A stretch of DNA of 64,000 bases from UBA4665 sp036388555 (lineage in GTDB: Bacteria > Patescibacteriota > Saccharimonadia > Saccharimonadales > UBA4665): NCBI GenBank assembly GCA_036388555.1, contig DASVRP010000007.1:78762-142761 (forward strand), read 5' to 3'. Position numbers and translations under genes: made by a program. Position 1 is the stretch's first letter. Every line of letters starts with the position of its first letter. Below the pieces are notes generated by a model. That model was given only the letters and a program-made list of their open reading frames with translations. It searched no databases and was not told the origin of the DNA. Below are positions 60,558 to 64,000 of the stretch, piece after piece.

Positions 60558-60585
60558 AGTATAAACGTTTTGCGCGAGGCTGCAA
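60558..60585 (-). promoter_or_regulatory. promoter of the ATPase operon
   Basis: On the minus strand TTGCAG (60585-60580), 16-nt spacer, TATACT (60563-60558), ten bases before the ATG at 60547. It shows that the operon starts with the hairpin gene and not further upstream; the cysteine desulfurase gene ends at 60591. Confidence 0.65.
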
Positions 60586-60590
60586 GAAGG

Positions 60591-61733
60591 CTACGTAGCC
60601 AGCAGGCCGCGCAGTACCTCGGCAGTCCGATCGAGGTCGGCCTTGCTGGTGCCACGTCCCATCGTCAGTCGCAGGCTGGCCCGGGCGCTGCCGTCGTCCA
60701 GGCCGATGGCGCGCAGGACGTGCGATGACTCCTCGCTGCTGGCACTGCAGGCTGACCCGGCAGCGGCCATGATGCCGGCGGCGTCGAGGCCGAACAGCAG
60801 CCGTTCGTTATCACTGCCCGGCAACGTGACGTGAATATTATTCGGCAGCCGCCGCCGCGTCGAGCCGTTGACCACCGCTGTCGGCAGAACACTAGGCAGC
60901 GATGCGAAAAAGTCGCGCTGCAGGTCAGCGAGGCGCTTCGATTCATCATGGCGCATGTCCTGTGCCTGCGTGAGGCCGGCGGCGAACCCGATGATCGATG
61001 GGACGTTCTCGGTACCGCTGCGAAGACCGCGCTCCTGACCGCCGCCGCGCACCAGTGGCTCGAGCTTCAGGCCGCCGCGGACATACAGGATGCCGCTCTG
61101 CTTCGGGCCGTATATCTTACCGCCGTTCAGCGTCAGCATATCCACGCCAAGCCGGGCGACCTGCAGGTCGAGATAATTTGCCGCCTGGGCAGCATCAGTA
61201 TGGAAATACAGCGGCAGTACGACGCCGCGTTCTCGGCGCTCACGCCGGATGCCCGTTATTAGACGGCTGATCTCCCGGATGGGCTGGATGGTGCCGATCT
61301 CATTATTGACATACATCACACTGATAAGGACGGTGTCATCGGTGACCTGCTTCCCGAGTTCTTCGGGATCGACGAAGCCGTCGGCAGTGACAGGAATGAG
61401 ATCATGTACGTACGGTTCGGCGGCTGCCAGCACCGAATCATGTTCTATCGCGCTCACCAGCAGCCGCCCGGCCGGATATTGCTGCATCACGCCATGGATT
61501 GCCAGATTGTTAGCTTCGGTGCCGCCGGCCGTGAACACGACCTCTGCTGGCCGCGCGCCGAGACACTGTGCTACCGCCCCGCGGGCACGGTCGAGCACGG
61601 CCCGGACTTCCCTGGCTGCGGCATACATAGCTGAAGGATTATAAAACGTATCGCTGAAATAAGGTTGCATAGCAGCGAGGACGCGGACGTCCATCGGTGT
61701 TGCCGCTGCATGGTCGAGATAGATGGGTGGCAT
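60591..61733 (-). CDS. iscS: cysteine desulfurase (IscS/NifS family)
   Basis: A 380-residue PLP enzyme that takes sulfur from cysteine for Fe-S clusters and tRNA thiolation. It has YLDHAAATPMD at the N-terminus, FTAGGTEANNLAI, the substrate His in AIEHDSV, DAAQAANYLD, the PLP lysine in LNGGKIYGPKQSG, and the catalytic cysteine in GSACSASSEESSH. The active-site loop is the longer class I type. It could supply sulfur to MnmA (41-42 kb). It starts eight bases behind the 123-residue gene, in one operon with tatD. Confidence 0.95.
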   Translation of the reverse strand: MPPIYLDHAAATPMDVRVLAAMQPYFSDTFYNPSAMYAAAREVRAVLDRARGAVAQCLGARPAEVVFTAGGTEANNLAIHGVMQQYPAGRLLVSAIEHDSVLAAAEPYVHDLIPVTADGFVDPEELGKQVTDDTVLISVMYVNNEIGTIQPIREISRLITGIRRERRERGVVLPLYFHTDAAQAANYLDLQVARLGVDMLTLNGGKIYGPKQSGILYVRGGLKLEPLVRGGGQERGLRSGTENVPSIIGFAAGLTQAQDMRHDESKRLADLQRDFFASLPSVLPTAVVNGSTRRRLPNNIHVTLPGSDNERLLFGLDAAGIMAAAGSACSASSEESSHVLRAIGLDDGSARASLRLTMGRGTSKADLDRTAEVLRGLLAT

Positions 61734-61741
61734 GGCCAGGG

Positions 61742-62113
61742 TCAGGCAGCCTGCAGGAGCTGGCCGTATTCACCGCCGATCTGCTTGTCGTATATTTTGA
61801 CCGCCCGGTAGAAGTTTGCCAGTTCCAGTCCGCTGAGCTGCTTGTAGGCGTCGCCGCCCTGGGACTTCAGGATGCCGCCTGGGCGGACGTCGTAGCGGGT
61901 CGTGACTGCCTGCCACTGGCCGGCCTCGTCTTTCCATTCCTCGTGCCAGACCCAGGTGTGCTGGTCCAGACAGAAAAATTCCCTTCGGTGTCCCTTAGGG
62001 ATGTCACCGAAAAGTTCACCGCCAGCCTTTGCTTCGTGGTGCAGCAGCGCGCTGTAGATCGCGGCGCGGCGCTCTTCCTTTTTCTGCTGGAGATGATTGC
62101 TGAATAGACTCAT
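61742..62113 (-). CDS. conserved-looking hypothetical protein, 123 residues
   Basis: A small soluble protein with a basic N-terminal helix (NHLQQKKEERRAAIYSALLHHEAKAGG), a Trp-rich middle (HTWVWHEEWKDEAGQW) and a helical C-terminus (LELANFYRAVKIYDKQI). The pattern FFCLDQHTWVWHEEW suggests a compact beta-hairpin domain. I do not recognise a family. It begins two bases behind the upstream gene and ends eight bases before the cysteine desulfurase, so it is clearly a member of the tatD-iscS operon. Confidence 0.7.
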   Translation of the reverse strand: MSLFSNHLQQKKEERRAAIYSALLHHEAKAGGELFGDIPKGHRREFFCLDQHTWVWHEEWKDEAGQWQAVTTRYDVRPGGILKSQGGDAYKQLSGLELANFYRAVKIYDKQIGGEYGQLLQAA

Positions 62114-62115
62114 GG

Positions 62116-62670
62116 TCAGGCCGCCAATGTAAAGTCATTAGGGTTTTTCGAGTCAAGCGGGCTGTAACCGATATCGCTCAGCCGGGGATCGAACTGTCCG
62201 AACGGACGGTCCGCCAAGCTTGGATCGATCCGGCCGTGCTCCGGAACGTAGTTGGCTACGCCAGTAGGACTGCTGGCTTCGACCAGCTGGCGGGCACCTT
62301 CCAGGAAGGCTTGGTTGTCATGGGCGATGTCGCGGCCATCATTGGAAAAATCGCCGGCCGGCGGCATAGGCATCGTCTCTGCGGCGGCTGCCGGTTCCTG
62401 CGGAGAATGGAAAATCTGCTCGGCTGCCAGAGCCTGCATCTGGGCGGTCTGGGCAGCGCGGGCGGCCGGATCGTAGTACGTAGTGTAGATGGGCGGATGC
62501 CCCTCTTCCTGGGCATCGACGTCGCGGTGGACGCGCCAGTTCTGGACTTTCACTGCTTCAGATACGAGCTCTGTCGCACCGTGGATGTAGTCCTTACGGC
62601 GTAACGTCATCTCTTCGAAAAGAGGATTTATATGGCGCTTACTGAATATCTCTTTATTAAGATTGGTCAT
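62116..62670 (-). CDS. hypothetical protein, 184 residues
   Basis: A soluble protein with an amphipathic N-terminal region (EEMTLRRKDYIHGATELVSE), a Gln/Ala/Pro-rich and probably disordered middle (about 80-115) and a C-terminal part rich in Asp and Pro (DPRLSDIGYSPLDSKNPND). No motif of a known family is visible. Its position between tatD (6 bases) and the 123-residue gene (2 bases) suggests co-expression; the two unknown proteins may act together. Confidence 0.65.
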   Translation of the reverse strand: MTNLNKEIFSKRHINPLFEEMTLRRKDYIHGATELVSEAVKVQNWRVHRDVDAQEEGHPPIYTTYYDPAARAAQTAQMQALAAEQIFHSPQEPAAAAETMPMPPAGDFSNDGRDIAHDNQAFLEGARQLVEASSPTGVANYVPEHGRIDPSLADRPFGQFDPRLSDIGYSPLDSKNPNDFTLAA

Positions 62671-62676
62671 GATGAT

Positions 62677-63540
62677 TTATAAATTAAATAAGTTGCGCGC
62701 ATTCGCAGTAGTGGTCTGCGCAAGCTGAATAATAGGTTCGTTCCTCAATCCAGCTAAAAACTCCGCGGTCACACTAATGTGATATGGCTCACAAATATTA
62801 CCACGGTACGGAGACGGTGTCAAGAACGGACTATCAGTTTCCAGTAAAAGTCTTGACAATGGGATATTTTTGTACATATCACGCTGTTCTTGACTTTTTG
62901 TAAAAGTAGCGATGCCGTTGACACCCACGTAGAGCCCCCTTTCGACCGCCATATCCAGATTCGCCTGATTGTCCGTAAAGCTATGCAGGACGCCCCTGAT
63001 GGGCTGTCCGGCGCTTCCCTGGCCAGCGTACGAATCGAAAATCGGCCAGAAATGAGCAAACGCTTCCCTGACATGGAATATCATCGGCAGATCGTGCGCC
63101 AATGCCAGCTCGATCTGATAGCGCAGTATCAGCGCCTGCGACGCCGGATCAGAGTGCCCGTAGTGATAATCGAGGCCGCATTCGCCGACTGCAATTACCT
63201 TGGGTTGGGCTGCCAAAGCCGTAAACCGGGCCAACTTTGATCCGTCACGTTCCATGCTGTCGATATAATCCTTCGATTCATGCGGATGAATACCGATGCT
63301 GGCATACATATTTTCACGATCCTTGACGAAACCGATCGCCAGCTCGCTATCCGGAAGTGAACAGCCGACACAAATCATCTTCTGTACACCATATTGCCGG
63401 GCTCGACCGATAAGCTCATCACCAGTTGGAAAGCCGGCTTTTTCCCACATGCTGCGAGTGACAGCCTCGCCGCCGTCACTAGTCCGACGTTCTGAGCCGT
63501 GGATGTGGCAGTGTGTATCTACGAAGTCCATAGACTTCAA
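62677..63540 (-). CDS. tatD: TatD family metal-dependent hydrolase
   Basis: A 287-residue TIM-barrel hydrolase of the TatD family (DNase/3'-exonuclease activity in known members). Metal ligands are in place: FVDTHCHIHG at the N-terminus, GECGLDYHYG in the middle, MIFHVREAF, LHSFTD and LLETDSPFLTP at the end. About 25 residues longer than usual because of an insertion after the first His motif (SERRTSDGGEAVTRSMWEKA). First or second gene of the operon leading to iscS. Confidence 0.92.
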   Translation of the reverse strand: MKSMDFVDTHCHIHGSERRTSDGGEAVTRSMWEKAGFPTGDELIGRARQYGVQKMICVGCSLPDSELAIGFVKDRENMYASIGIHPHESKDYIDSMERDGSKLARFTALAAQPKVIAVGECGLDYHYGHSDPASQALILRYQIELALAHDLPMIFHVREAFAHFWPIFDSYAGQGSAGQPIRGVLHSFTDNQANLDMAVERGLYVGVNGIATFTKSQEQRDMYKNIPLSRLLLETDSPFLTPSPYRGNICEPYHISVTAEFLAGLRNEPIIQLAQTTTANARNLFNL

Positions 63541-63549
63541 GTATACCTG

Positions 63550-63792
63550 CTAGAAAGAGTAATCAATATCAGAACTGCCGGATATACCGCTTTCGTCAAT
63601 GTTGTCTCCAGTATCGATGCTTGTCTGGTCAACAGTCAGTTCATCAATATCTGCGAATCTGAAACCGTGCAAAAAGACACCTTTCATACTCATACTTTTA
63701 GAAACGACAAACAGATCATATTCGGTAACCTCTACGTCATGAAGAGAGTTTGCAGGATAGGGATTCATTTCGCGGTCAAATAATTGAGGCAC
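63550..63792 (-). CDS. hypothetical acidic protein, 80 residues
   Basis: A short acidic protein; the C-terminal third is rich in Asp, Ser, Ile and Gly (QTSIDTGDNIDESGISGSSD). There is no recognisable domain, signal or membrane segment. It ends ten bases before tatD and may be the leader gene of that operon. The start could also be internal (ATG at codon 9). Only reading-frame and spacing support it. Confidence 0.45.
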   Translation of the reverse strand: MPQLFDREMNPYPANSLHDVEVTEYDLFVVSKSMSMKGVFLHGFRFADIDELTVDQTSIDTGDNIDESGISGSSDIDYSF

Positions 63793-63944
63793 TAGAAGCT
63801 CCTGAAATTAGGTTATCACGAGTATCGTACAACCGTCACCGCCTGCCGTCAATCATTACACACCTGAATCCAAAAACCCCCACAGACAAAAAGCACGCAT
63901 AGCCGTATCTTCGTAAGTGGTAAAGCTAAACGGAGGAACAGCAT

Positions 63945-64000
63945 ATGCGTGCGACACCATTACACCACGTTACGGATATCGTAGATATATTTGTCTGGGT
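63945..64000 (+). CDS. start of a plus-strand gene, cut by the window edge
   Basis: An ATG at 63945 lies eight bases behind a strong ribosome-binding site (GGAGG, 63932-63936), and the frame stays open to the end of the window (about 18 codons, MRATPLHHVTDIVDIFVW). Nothing more can be said about the product. It is divergent from the tatD-iscS operon. Confidence 0.5.
   Translation, partial: MRATPLHHVTDIVDIFVW

Noticed and set aside
60548..60655. Upstream extension of the hairpin protein reading frame, considered as a hidden subunit a or c gene
   Set aside because: It overlaps the 3' end of the cysteine desulfurase gene in another frame, has no membrane pattern, and the promoter lies inside it.
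1..64000. UGA read as glycine (genetic code of Gracilibacteria and Absconditabacteria)
   Set aside because: Several conserved genes end at TGA exactly where the family ends, for example DedA and SbcB, and no conserved gene needs read-through of TGA.
1..64000. CRISPR arrays, tRNA genes, rRNA genes and insertion sequences
   Set aside because: None recognised by eye: no regularly spaced repeats, no tRNA T-loop and acceptor pairing, no transposase.

Overview
The window reads as chromosome of a Candidate Phyla Radiation (Patescibacteria) bacterium, most likely a Saccharibacteria (TM7) member with fairly high GC. This is an inference from gene content: shortened housekeeping proteins (an alanyl-tRNA synthetase without its C-terminal domain), a single-membrane cell-wall repertoire (LysM/CHAP, MltG, FtsA-like), a baseplate-J-like membrane protein, many large secreted beta-rich proteins and a divergent F1-type ATPase. 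TGA is a normal stop codon (for example the DedA and SbcB genes), so the Gly-UGA code of some CPR lineages is not used. Many first genes of transcription units have a TATAAT-like -10 box only 4-11 nt before the start codon, so leaderless or nearly leaderless mRNAs look common; other genes carry clear Shine-Dalgarno sequences.

Layout. 0-5 kb: end of an ABC exporter, a membrane-anchored GH26-like glycosidase, ribosomal protein bL25, DedA, an ADP-ribosylglycohydrolase and an NRK/uridine-kinase-like enzyme. 5-13 kb: a decayed second copy of the uvrA 3' end, a small orphan gene, uvrA, SbcB and Obg. 13-21 kb: a cell-envelope block on the minus strand (two basic membrane proteins, one with a LytR_C-like domain, an FtsA-like ATPase, a baseplate-J-like protein, RuvX, MltG, LysM-CHAP). 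21-36 kb and 42-53 kb: two large surface-protein clusters. They hold a 1.5-kilo-residue Kelch-type protein, a tail-fibre-like adhesin, four DUF916-like membrane-anchored proteins and seven secreted proteins that share the same 13-residue C-terminal pattern ending in Phe or Tyr; together they recall the WxL/WxLIP systems of Firmicutes. 36-42 kb, between the clusters: a lipoprotein, a complete type III hammerhead ribozyme, alaS, two small membrane proteins and mnmA. 47.8-49.2 kb holds a low-GC decayed beta-propeller gene, followed by about 750 bases without a convincing gene that contain a 110-nt structured RNA candidate.

53-64 kb: a bactofilin/tail-fibre-like membrane protein, then a seven-gene operon with its own promoter for an F1-type ATPase (epsilon, beta, gamma, alpha, delta and b-like genes). 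It has no subunit a gene and no ordinary subunit c. Its first gene instead encodes a secreted-type beta domain fused to a two-helix membrane hairpin that looks like subunit c, including a GRNP loop, but has no carboxylate in helix 2. I regard this as the strongest candidate for an undescribed system: an F1-like motor coupled to an extracellular domain rather than to ion flow. Upstream lie a cysteine desulfurase, two conserved unknown proteins and a TatD-family nuclease in one compact operon. The window ends in the first codons of another plus-strand gene.
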